Source: Hydractinia symbiolongicarpus (taxonomy: Eukaryota > Cnidaria > Hydrozoa > Anthoathecata > Hydractiniidae). From it: 64,000 bases of DNA. This document shows positions 54,801 to 64,000 of this stretch, piece by piece. Position 1 is the first letter of the stretch; each line of letters starts with the position of its first letter. The position numbers were made by a program, and so were the translations under genes. The notes under the pieces are model-generated. The model had not been told where the DNA came from and ran no database searches. It worked only from the letters and a program-made list of their open reading frames with translations. The DNA lies in NCBI RefSeq assembly GCF_029227915.1, contig NC_079887.1, forward strand, positions 14,942,001-15,006,000. The letters run 5' to 3'.

Positions 54801-57800
54801 GTCGCTACTTTTGCGCACAAATAAGCCACATAAAGAGCATGTGAAATTTCCTAATAGCATTTGTTAGTGTGCCTTGAAGCGAAATAATCTATGTCACTGT
54901 CTGAATATCCAAAATTTGAGTTGTGCTGACATCAGCAACAGTTAGCATGTTTCATGAGTATGGATTTAACCAAATACTCTATGATCTGAAGTCCTACGTT
55001 TGCTGTAAACGTTGACAATTTGCGTCACCATGATGATCAGTTGTGACGGTTAAATTCGAAATTAGCTGTGCTGTTTCATATTATTGTCTATGATTGCAGA
55101 AAGTTGTTTCAGCCTCATGGAACATATAAAAATCTTCATAACTGTTAATATGCTAATCTCAGGTTACCTATCAAACAGTGCCAACAGAAATTTTCTTCCA
55201 TGGATGCTGATTTGCGAGGAAATGTAAAAGAATGGATAGATAGTTTGGCTGAAAAATACGGGTATATATACATTTCACTCTTTTCTTCTTTTTGTATAAG
55301 TTCATAACATATACAATTTCCACTTTCATGAATCTATTTACTTCCATGTTATTTCTTTGTGTTTTTTTAGACTGGATGATTTGTCATATGGTTCTTTTGT
55401 TGCACAGTATGGCTATAGGAGTAAGGTAAGTAGCGATGTGCCAGCTGTAAATGTATCATCTTAAATAGGATTTGAACAGTCAGTGAAAATTTTATTGTTT
55501 TTTGCTAGTTTTGTTGAATACAAGAAATTCATTTATATCAAGATTTTTCAGATTATCTGCAATCATAATTAAGTGAAAAATATGTTCTGAGAAATTATTT
55601 AAAATATATTTTCGAAGAAACTGACATTCAGGGGAAGTTGAAAATTGTTTACAACGTTAAATTTTTCCTGGTTTGTTTTCTTTCAGTTATGTGCAGGAGA
55701 TGTTGTTTTCGCTATCAGTGCTTTACTCGAGTATGCAGTAAGTTGTTCTGTTTATTAATTCATCCTTTTCACATTTGTTTTTGTTTTATTTGTTGACCTG
55801 TAAGATGTATTGTTGATTTTTTAGAAAGACGGTTCAACATATTCTGATCACTTCCTGGATGCCATGGACGCACTTACCAGGTTTGTATATTCTTTTTTTT
55901 TTTAAATTGTGCCAACTGTTGTGGTTTATAAATATGACTATTTAAAATATATAAAAATAAATACTTGAGCATTTTCCTTGATATATTCGGACTAATTAAA
56001 AGTATATACCAACTGCTTATGAGAGAACATTACCCGGGAAGTATGCCTGGGCTGGCTAAGCCAGAAAAATTTATTTGTTGTCCATGGATATTCGGATGAA
56101 AAAGTCTTTATTGCCCATTCAAAGAGAAAATGGCATTAAAGTGAATCTCTTGTGTGTGTTTTTGAACTTTTGACATTTGTATACGTTTTTCACTAAAAAT
56201 TATAAAAGACTCTATTTCAGTTGCTTTTTCACTGCCAAATCTATAAGTTAAAAGCTACCCATTTATCCCCCTAAGGCGCCTTCTGCAAAACAGTGTAGTG
56301 ACCATGTTAAATAAATCGTCCAATTAAAGATATCACAGCTGAATATAGAAAGATTTGATAAGAGATATTAGTTTGCCCTAATATACGGTGTTGATTTCAA
56401 GCCTTTTCAAGATTTGTTTCTTTTTAGATCTAATGTTGATAAATTGATAGAAGGGATCGAACTAGGAAAACAACAGGTAAGTGTTATTATGACTGTTAAT
56501 AAGACTTTAGAAAGCTAAATAAAAACGCTAATGGTTGATTGGTTTGCTGCACCTTTTTTATTAGAACTTTGCATTGCACCATAATCCACTAAACCGTTAT
56601 TAAAACGTTAACCGTTACAAAAAAAAATATCGCAGTGCACCAGAAATTTGCAGTCCGAAAACCTTTTTCTCGTTTTAATTCACAAACAATGATTGAAAAT
56701 CATCAACATTCATTGAAAATATTAAATCGTTCATGCATTTTTTAATTATGTAGTAAAATGGATACTGATTGCGGGATACAATGATTTTGAACAAGGGATA
56801 CAGACCTAACAAATTTATTTCATATTTTTAAGAATGGTATTTGTGCATTAAAACCTGTCATTATCGACTAAATACTGATTCACATCAGGGTGTTATGTCA
56901 GCTTTTTTGTTTAGATTACCTCAATGGTCAATCAAGTGCGTTCGTTTATTGATTCACATCAAATCGTTTGCGCTGGACCATTTCTGTACGTTCACGTCCA
57001 AGATGTAAGTCTTGCGTCTTGTCATTTAGATATTTCAATCGAATCTCCCTTAAATTATCTTAAAACATAAATTTTATCAAAACTTTGGCAATTGGTGTTA
57101 TTGCAAGAGGTGGCACATACTATGAACCCCCTTCAACTAAGGAGGAGCTACAACCCAAGGCCTGCTGTGGGAAACCTAATTTATTTTATTACTGAGGAGG
57201 GACCTAAATTATTATTTGACAAAAATACAACCACATAAAAACAGAAAGACATATCTACATATCACGTGACAACAATCGCTATTCTTAAGTGGAAAACATG
57301 AGCTATTTTGTGGGTAACATTAACACAACTAATAGAAATATCCGGCAATGGTTTAACCCTGGTCAAGCTCTTTTAGCGACGAAACTAAAAAATTATTGAT
57401 CATTAAAAATCTCCAATGTACAAACAATACTTATATATAATGATCGAATGTAGCAATGGATTGTAAAATTAAAAATGTGCATGCGTAGGTAGCCTAACGT
57501 TATGCTCTCTCTCGATTACGAGGGCCTGTATACTTAATCCACGTTTTATTTATTAAGGGATCTCCCAATGCACCAATATTTGCCAATCCTATTGTCATCA
57601 CTAGACTTGCACGCTATTCACTGGAAGCATACAGTATTATGGTGAGTTATGACAGTCAACATGTTTTATTAAAAGGGAAATGTAACTCAAAAGATATTTA
57701 TGAATAGTAAAAGACTCAAAATCGTATAATGAAAGTTGCTGTGATGTGAACAAGATGACATGTATTTCCTAATAAAAAATTTTAAAAAACTGAAATAAGA

Positions 57801-59943
57801 ATGACGAATAACTATGCCAATATGGTAGAGAACGTTAATAAGTATCTGTAATTCTTGATTTTTATGTACAGGCGAAGAACAAAAAAGCAAGAACTCTACC
57901 ATTTGTGCTAGCTGTTCCATATAATGCTGAAGAAGGTATAATTATCCTTTTTTTTAAACGTTTTATACTGTGCTTTTTAACATTCAAATATCCTGGTTTG
58001 TTTTACATACCCGTTTGACAGCACTGTGGCTATGGCGACTTACCAAATAAGATTTCAATTTTTTGTTAACAAATAGTTGCCGCATAAGAAATTTTAAAAG
58101 TTTAGCTTTCATCCTGTATAAACAGTATTTTATGGGTTATACCTAATATAGTAGGTTACGTGTCTTCTCTGCGAGGAAAGAAAAAAATGGCGTGCTTTTG
58201 ATTTGGCAGTTGGATTAGTGATTGATATAGTGTGGATTTATTTAGGCAAATTTTGACAAAAAATCGACAAGCCCACCAAATTTGACTACTGTGCGATAAT
58301 TGCCTATACAACGCTCAATGCTAAAATGTGTTAAACTCCAATGTTAGGATTTCTTTCAAATACACCACCTAAAACATCATCTATTCTCAATAATCTTGGG
58401 ATTATTTTTTCTCCTATTTCTCCTTTCGCCTTGATTTTTTTATAAAACACTTCCATATATTATCGACTTTGAAAAATTATGCGATATGATGTCTTGTTAT
58501 TGAGAAAGGAATTTCGCGAATAAAGCTCTTAAATTATTTAAAAATCCTAGTTTTCATAACATAAGTATATTTGGGCTTACAAAATCGAACAAGAGTGTTC
58601 ACGAAACACAACGACCAAACAGTATCGTACAGATTATCTAAAACAAATTTGTATACACTACCTTAACTTTTTTTTTCGACTGAACATGTTATTTATACAA
58701 AAACTAACTATATAATCATAACAAACTTTGATACCGTGCAAGTATTTTCGTCTTATAGGTACGTCACTACTAGTTGGTGTTCCTCCCGTCAGTGACACAT
58801 CGTTTAAAAGGTAAGACTTTACATCAGTACGATTACTTAACTGGAAGACCACCAGCCGACATGTTCTGTACTTGCCGTCGCCATGCTTGTAATCAGTGTT
58901 CACGTCATTATTTTTTCTCTTTTTTTGCCCTTGTGATATTTTTACGAACTAAATTCTTTAACGTGTGTTGGAAACCATGAAAATCATTTTCGTATACTTT
59001 ATAACCTCGGTAAAAAGGATCACTTCCCTGTTAGGTTACCTGATTAATTATTAATTATGCAAACATAAAAAGGGAATATTCAATGAGTCCTTGGATTTCT
59101 CCAGGAGGAAAATTTAATTTTAAGCTGATTTCGCTTAAAATAAAAAACTGTTTAAGAAGCATGTTTTTCCTTCATACACTGCTATTTAAATTAAGCAAAC
59201 GTTGCATAGATAGCACTAATATAAAAAAATTTAAGAAACTTCAACAATGGCTAAAAAGGTGTTCATTTAGGCTTCTTTTTGTGTTTTAGTTTCTTCGGTG
59301 CTGCATTTAAACAGGCAGGCGAAAAGACGAAGTCACGTGTGAAACACGACTTTTTCGACCCAACAGGTATGTAACTTTATTCCATAAAACGTTAAACATA
59401 ACACATAGTTTTGTGTAGTCTTTCCTCCAACCTTAAGTATCTATCGTAAGATATGCGCAGGAGACTATACTGCTCATAGTCTTCCAAACGAGCTCCATTG
59501 TTTTGTTCCAGCCGCCGTCCAAGCTGAATAAGTCCGCCTGAATGCTCTTTGTAAAACAGTAAAATAGCTATTGTACTAAAAGCAGCTTTCCTCCAAATTT
59601 AAAGCTAATTTTACCAATGGTTAAATTGCTCCTAAAAATCAATTTCCAAAATCCTGGTTCGAAGTACTCTCCCTCCCGGATGATAGTACTTAATTTATTA
59701 TCCTTAGGTAACAGTTGAACTAGTAGGTAGGTAGTGTTGGTCTTTAAACAAACTAATAGTCGTATAACACTGTTAATATGATACTCGTCTAACTATATTT
59801 TGCGTAAATGACGTGCAACAGTGATTGTTCTCACACCAATGGTTGCTGTTCTCTTTTAATACTTCCTTTTCTTTTTAGTCATCGAAATTAAGACTGAAGA
59901 CCGGAGTAAGTTTTTCGATAATTTATCAGCACTTATGGCTTAA
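39817..59943 (+). CDS. CDC45: CDC45, CMG helicase subunit
   Basis: Twenty-four exons: 39817-39867, 43190-43249, 43360-43452, 44145-44236, 44463-44574, 44845-44934, 45450-45499, 45614-45662, 45897-45958, 53983-54033, 54149-54262, 54377-54448, 54593-54652, 55163-55261, 55371-55425, 55687-55737, 55825-55880, 56428-56476, 56915-57004, 57558-57641, 57872-57935, 58759-58810, 59290-59366, 59879-59943. They give 565 residues (human 566). An in-frame stop precedes the ATG. Signatures are [13 protein letters not shown] (DHH-like fold, residues 25-37), [19 protein letters not shown], a central acidic insert (residues 137-166), [63 protein letters not shown] and the C-terminal [16 protein letters not shown]45 joins MCM2-7 and GINS to form the replicative helicase. 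Intron 9 is about 8 kb because it hosts a Kolobok-type transposon; intron 1 hosts two smaller elements. Confidence 0.97.
40334..40464 (-). mobile_element. mini-Helitron D
   Basis: On the minus strand it runs from TCTATATTATAATACC to CTAG, with a decayed subterminal hairpin (CCGTGGATTTATCCATTGG). The flanking bases are A at the 5' side and T at the 3' side, the expected Helitron AT target. It is 131 bp, in CDC45 intron 1. Confidence 0.82.
40942..42072. mobile_element. non-autonomous DNA transposon, 6-bp TSD, family member 2
   Basis: TIRs CAGGCCTCGTTAGGAA and complement CAGGCCTCGTCAGGAA (15 of 16 match) are flanked by an exact 6-bp direct repeat AATACA at 40936-40941 and 42073-42078. Just inside the left TIR is a perfect hairpin GGCGTGCGA-GCT-TCGCACGCC (40968-40988). 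The right subterminal region is rich in GCGTGTG motifs. The middle holds a cluster of at least six ACTCGC motifs at about 41680-41850. The 1131 bp contain no credible transposase. It lies in CDC45 intron 1. Confidence 0.88.
46981..47914 (+). CDS. P2X7 'ballast'-domain protein carried by the Kolobok element
   Basis: Three exons (46981-47233, 47375-47507, 47686-47914) give 204 residues. After an acidic leader comes the cysteine cluster [11 protein letters not shown] then [11 protein letters not shown] (residues 53-77), followed by [15 protein letters not shown] (88-102), [20 protein letters not shown] (132-151) and [15 protein letters not shown] (154-168). The order and spacing match the cytoplasmic C-terminal domain of vertebrate P2X7 (a zinc- and nucleotide-binding module in the receptor structures), with the diagnostic RIRKEFP-like end. 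No transmembrane segments and no P2X channel domain are present, so it is a soluble stand-alone domain. It has an acidic C-terminal tail. A role in transposition (nucleotide or zinc sensing, transposase partner, packaging) is conjecture. Exon 1 could end 3 bp earlier. Confidence 0.85.
48033..52454 (-). CDS. THAP-domain Kolobok-type transposase
   Basis: Proposed exons 52454-52116 and 50189-48033 (both phase 0) give 831 residues. Exon 1 is a full THAP C2CH finger: [10 protein letters not shown] at about 34, a CSTHF box, and [11 protein letters not shown]. Exon 2 starts after a ttgcgcag acceptor. It has an acidic, low-complexity region with five 7-residue repeats ([14 protein letters not shown]), a zinc-ribbon-like C-x2-C/C-x3-C, then the DDE core with [32 protein letters not shown] and [15 protein letters not shown]. 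The acidic triad would be Asp 488, Asp 555 and Glu 705 in the spliced numbering. The basic tail ([10 protein letters not shown]) may be a nuclear signal. No frameshift or stop interrupts the 2157-bp exon. The 1.9-kb intron join is inferred; alternatively the large ORF is translated alone from ATG 50210. Confidence 0.85.
49627..49735 (-). repeat. 21-bp coding minisatellite in the transposase
   Basis: About five copies of ttatttaca[a/c]c[c/a]tccaatt encode VNNxL(D/E) heptads on the minus strand. In-frame length polymorphism is likely between copies of the element. Confidence 0.85.
50533..50808 (+). repeat. dispersed repeat, copy 2
   Basis: Homologous to 14178-14445 in the same orientation (see that entry). 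It lies inside the transposase intron of the Kolobok element, so it either inserted into the element or the TEX9 intron copy is a remnant of a related element. Confidence 0.65.
50870..51870. repeat. degenerate tandem repeats in the Kolobok interior
   Basis: A block of about 260 bp starting near 51173 recurs about 430 bp later near 51605. Both contain GTTGTGTGC, CTGTACTAAAGCGCT and ACTTGTGGCTTA followed by a CGTTTC motif. A shorter block (TTTCCTG.. then ..AAGTTGTGATAA) repeats near 50878, 50998 and 51418. Divergence is substantial. The last unit ends in a perfect hairpin CCCGGCGT-TTCG-ACGCCGGG (51839-51858) with a TTCG loop. The block lies between the THAP exon and the main transposase exon. 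Confidence 0.7.
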
Positions 59944-62759
59944 AAAGATGTACACGATGAATATTCAAGAAGTCCGAATTGGCTGAGCAGAGATTGACAG
60001 TGATGAACATGCATGCTGGTTGCTCCAAGAAAGTACTTGGATAGTTTTTTTAGTGATCATTTTTCGCAATATACAATCATGGATTTCCATCACCTCCTGA
60101 GGCTCGGTTACCAACTAGGCTTGGATTAAGTTATGGTGTTTCCGTTTGATAAAAGATTTAACTTCTACGGATAAAATTTAAACATCGAAATTCTGGTTGT
60201 GATTTTTTAGGTGTGGTTTAATGTTGTATATACAGTGTATATCCTACGTTATTCCACACACACATTTCACTCTAACATTACGTCCCACGATTTAAAATAG
60301 ACTATCCGACACTGTATACTATTGAATTGTAATTACGCTTAAGGGTGAAAGTTGAAAATACTCTATTAAGCTAGTTTTTCACTCCATAATTTTATGGTGA
60401 GAAAACAAAAATATCCTGTACTCCACAGGACCTTTCCAGGCCTACCACCCCAAAACTCCTCAATTTTATTTTTACAATGCACAGAAATACTTCATTGTTA
60501 CAAGTTGTAATTTCATGCAATTTCTTTAGAATTCCCTTAAATCTTCTTCATTTTTTTTACCCTTCACTTTTTTTATGGAAACTTCCTCCCAAAGAAGGTT
60601 GGACATATAATAAAAGCGTTGCAACCCTATTTTCATAGAATTTTTCATTTTATTTTCATCTTTTGAATAATTTTCAAATTATTCAAAAGTTCAATTTCTG
60701 CTGCGGTTCGAGTTACTTTAGACCAAACTGGCGTGTTTGTTTGCTCAGCTAGCCCTGATCGAAATCGCACTAATGTTTTAATCGCGTTTTTCATCGTAAA
60801 AAACTTGTGATTTTTTGAACAGGAAAAGCCTTGGAAATTATTTCTGTTTCATAATCTTCTTTTTTCTATTTTTTACCAACTAACTGTAGGCTGGATGATG
60901 ATTTGAATTTAAAGGATATAAGCCTTGTGTTACTAAAATATAAAAAGCGCGCACATGACTCTTTCGTTTTGAACAGGATTGTTTGTAGTGGTTTAGAATT
61001 GGTGTTTTGAATATCGTATTATATGTTTTAAATTTGTAAATATGAGAAGAAATGTTCTTCTGAAATTATATCTGTTTGTGTTCTGTGCGTGTCTAGTTTT
61101 TAATTCAGCACCTTGTAGCTGTTAACTATGGATCCAATCAATAGGTTTAGTTTGCGAATAAAGGTGTCGATGTAACGATACTAGTAAATGAATTTGTGAC
61201 CTGTTTTTTATTTTAATTTGCTGTTTCTGGGTCGCTTGAAGTCGACTTCATGCGCTTAAGCTTCTTTACTTTAAATTACGGGTTTTTCTGGTTTTTTGTT
61301 AGAAAACAATATTCCGTTTTGCATATTTCGCATAAATCAAAACGCATTTCTTAAGCAGAATCGTGTCAGTCAAATTTTACCAGGAATATTAAAGATTTTT
61401 ATGATTCGATAGTTAGTTTTAAAACTTTTGCTAAAAAACTTTTTTTCTTCGATTTGCTCTAAAACCTGCAATTTTGTAGAAATTTAAGTTTAGGATAAAG
61501 TTAAAAATTGCAAGACTTTTCGCAATTCTGTTTGGTTAATTCCGAATAATAGGGAGATTAGAGGGCTAAGTAACCGGAACAATGCAATAAATAATTGCTT
61601 CATTGCATTTTGTTGTATCGATTATCACTTTAAAGAACAAAACATATACGATATGCAAAGATGTTAATCATTGCTGAAGGAGAACATTGTCAGTATAAAA
61701 CCACACGATTTTGCATCCATTTGTCGCGATCAAACCTTTTTTGTATTTTTTTCAAGGTAAATCCACTTTTGGAAACTGCCAGCTGTAATGTTGTCCCACG
61801 GTGGCGCTCGAAAATTACATGCACGAGAATAAACGTCAAGGAAATCTCATCTATACCCGCACGACTTTTTCCTACTTGTTTTAATATGGAATCTTTGAAG
61901 AATATTATTTTTTATTTACATGTTTTTGCAAAAGGTGAAAAACGATAGTGAAAAGACTAAAAAGTTTGGATGACGATGCTTTTAGTATTTTTAGAATGGA
62001 TTAAGCTGTCTGTACTCCTCCGCAGATATTTTAATAAATAATGGCATACAAAGTTATCGCATTAAAAGGAGGAGCTTATCTTCGTCAATGTTTGCTTTTA
62101 CCAATTTGAATTTCTCAGTTATTATATTGGGATTTCAAAGGATTACAATTTTGAATAAGATTTTGTTTTTGTAAGAAAAATCTCGATGATTTTGACAAGA
62201 CGTTAGCCGACGATGGCATGGTTTCAGAATAATGGCGTAAAAGGTATTTTTTAAAATACATACTTGTATTTACTGGTATTATATACTTCGTGCTTAGTTC
62301 TCCGTACACTTCTGTTTATGTAAACTTATGTTTTTAAAAAGTAGATTCCATAACGCTAAACGTGCACTCTTAGGCTGCCAACACATTACACGGTAACACG
62401 TATTTTTTTAGAAGAAAGTGTAAGGCTCTTAACATCGACTTCTCTCTGTACGTTAGCCACTCAAACAAGCGTATCTGCAAAGAGTTCATACAAAGAGATT
62501 TCATGAAAAAATCATTTTCTTACTTCTTGAAAGCTGTAGCCTCTAGTTTCTTATAAACTAATTTCTGTTAGAAAAAATACGTGTACAGTTTTGTACTGAG
62601 CATTACTTGATAAATTTCCCATGTGCTGGATTTAATACAACTACGAGAATCGTGAGACCAATTGTTTTTCAATCCACTCTGGGAGATAGTGAAATTTTAT
62701 TTACCCAAAATATCAACCTAAACCCCAGGCCTCTTTGCTCGCGCTGCATAATATAAATG
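59944..62759. other. downstream of CDC45, no gene seen
   Basis: AT-rich. The only structure is a 30-bp palindrome at 60660-60689 (arm CTTTTGAATAATTT, 2-base loop). The 95-residue ORF at 61661-61948 lacks recognisable motifs and splice context. No clear CDC45 polyadenylation signal was found close to the stop. Confidence 0.4.
60660..60689. repeat. 30-bp palindrome, 14-bp perfect stem
   Basis: Arms CTTTTGAATAATTT and its complement with a 2-base loop, downstream of CDC45. AT-rich composition makes chance formation more likely than for the other palindromes. Confidence 0.75.
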
Positions 62760-62789
62760 TCTAATATAATTTTTTTAAGTGTTGATTTC

Positions 62790-63020
62790 ATTTCGGTTTT
62801 AAAGAGCAAAATGAAATTTCATTTCGCCCGCAAATATCCATGTAAACTCAATTTACCCGAAATGAAACTTATTGCGCATGTTTCAGAAGTTATTGTGTAC
62901 AAAATTATGGCGCATGTGCAGTTTACACAACTCCGATAACTCCATGTAAACACAGCGATATTTCATGACGGTTTGAAATCTAGTTTCGATAAAACTCATA
63001 TCGGTTCCATATAGTCTACC
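62790..63020. repeat. possible old MITE-like repeat
   Basis: CCATGTAAAC occurs twice (about 62839 and 62941), with TTTCATTTCGCCCG, ACCCGAAATGAAAC, paired GCGCATG motifs and TTTCATGACGGTTTGAAA nearby, and GGTTCCATAT at the right edge. This looks like a decayed inverted-repeat element, but the termini and duplications cannot be fixed. Confidence 0.3.
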
Positions 63021-64000
63021 TACGATAACTTCTACATCATCTATTTCTTCCAATCCTAAAAATATTCATCATCAAATGTAAATCTGATATAATACATTTT
63101 CTTTGTTTGGACACGAATAAGAAGATTTGAGGCTGATAAAATGTAAAGCACATCCAGATAATCGAAATAGCTAAGGTGGAAAAAATTACGTTGGGTCTCA
63201 AACGATTTTCTGCGGTCAAAATTCTGACCTCGCTTTTTAATTAGTTAATTCGGAAAAACTTTTGTGTTACAAAAATGACTTCACTCTTCGAAAAAATATA
63301 ATTAATTCTTGTATTATTTAAGAGGGTGACATGTGACCACGCCGGCTTTGTGCTCATTGGTTGATTGTAATTCGGGATTTGCTGTGAGGTGGATTTGAGT
63401 TTTAGGGATTTGCTCTGACAGTTGTTTGCGTTTAAGCTTTCGGTTAAGAGAAACTGAATTAGATATCCTCGAAGAAAGCTTAGTTAACTGGGCTAGCCTC
63501 AGCTGAAATGTAGACGTTCTCACGTGAAAACTAGTCATCGGCATAATATATCATCCATATCAGCATACATTTGCAACATGGTTCGGTGTAAATGCTCTCA
63601 TTTTCGTTTTCTCGGACACGATAATCTGTTCCGATGGAATTAGCATGAAGATCGGTTCTCTTGACAACGTGACGTTTTAAGGTGTGGTCGAAGCTTCAAC
63701 AGAAATCACAACAGCTTTCCCATATTTGTTTCTTCACCCTGTGTTGGATTCAAACTCTAAAATTCGTTGAAAAGAAGAACAAATACAAGGAAACGATTTT
63801 TTTAAAGACCATCAAAACCTTTTACCAAACTTTCTTTGCCTCCTAAATTTGTCCTAATTTGGCTTATCACGTAATTGTTGCTAAGTTACGAAAAATGCTG
63901 ACAACATATTGCCCACTCACTCTGGGAATTAGTTAATTAAATGTAGATTAAATTAGGCGCGTAGGAGAGAGACAACACCATGCGGCTGTGAATTCTGATT
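63021..64000. other. window end, no gene recognised
   Basis: A 76-residue minus-strand ORF (63314-63544) is open but unrecognisable. It could be a 5' exon of a gene beyond the window or a chance ORF. Nothing else was seen. Confidence 0.35.

Noticed and set aside
61661-61948. A 95-residue gene downstream of CDC45
   Set aside because: No recognisable motif, no plausible splice partners and composition typical of the surrounding AT-rich DNA.

Overview
The window is animal nuclear DNA: AT-rich, with short spliceosomal exons, phase-consistent GT-AG introns and dense repeats. The repeat types (a LINE whose 3' end is a GATGAT tail, a tRNA-headed SINE, small Helitrons, a THAP/Kolobok transposon) together with five gene models close in length to their vertebrate relatives suggest a cnidarian, perhaps a medusozoan. 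That assignment is an inference from sequence flavour, not from a marker gene. All exon coordinates were worked out by hand from reading frame, splice sites and family resemblance.

Layout. 1-3200: a 108-111 bp satellite that decays at its inner edge. 3797-3868: a tRNA-like sequence. 4704-6438 (-): ARL6IP4/SR-25-like protein, 4 exons. 6900-7440: a GTT-rich microsatellite. 7639-7871: a small inverted-repeat element. 7889-14592 (-): TEX9, 13 exons, with a 6-bp-TSD transposon in intron 6 and a Helitron in intron 3. 15798-17040 (-): a dead LINE fragment. 17479-17834: a SINE. 17983-23524 (+): an ankyrin/TRPA-like cation channel, 7 exons, followed by two abutting mini-Helitrons and a 61-bp tandem array. 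25901-39369 (-): PRPF19, 23 exons. 39817-59943 (+): CDC45, 24 exons. 59944-64000: no gene recognised.

PRPF19 and CDC45 are head to head, with only 447 bp between their start codons. That interval carries a perfect NRF1-type palindrome and an E2F-type site next to CDC45, so it looks like a bidirectional promoter serving a splicing/DNA-damage ubiquitin ligase and a replication-fork helicase subunit.

The most unusual object sits inside CDC45 intron 9: a 6.2-kb, apparently intact, TTAA-flanked transposon with identical 26-bp terminal inverted repeats (46691-52911). It carries two convergent genes. One is a THAP-domain Kolobok-type DDE transposase on the minus strand. The other, on the plus strand, is a three-exon gene for a small protein that is essentially the cytoplasmic 'ballast' domain of vertebrate P2X7 receptors. 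A P2X7-ballast protein as a passenger or accessory gene of a mobile element suggests how that domain could have spread and been captured. Other points of interest are a two-member transposon family with 6-bp target duplications, four mini-Helitrons (two inserted tail to head), a dispersed repeat shared between TEX9 intron 1 and the Kolobok element, and several perfect palindromes.
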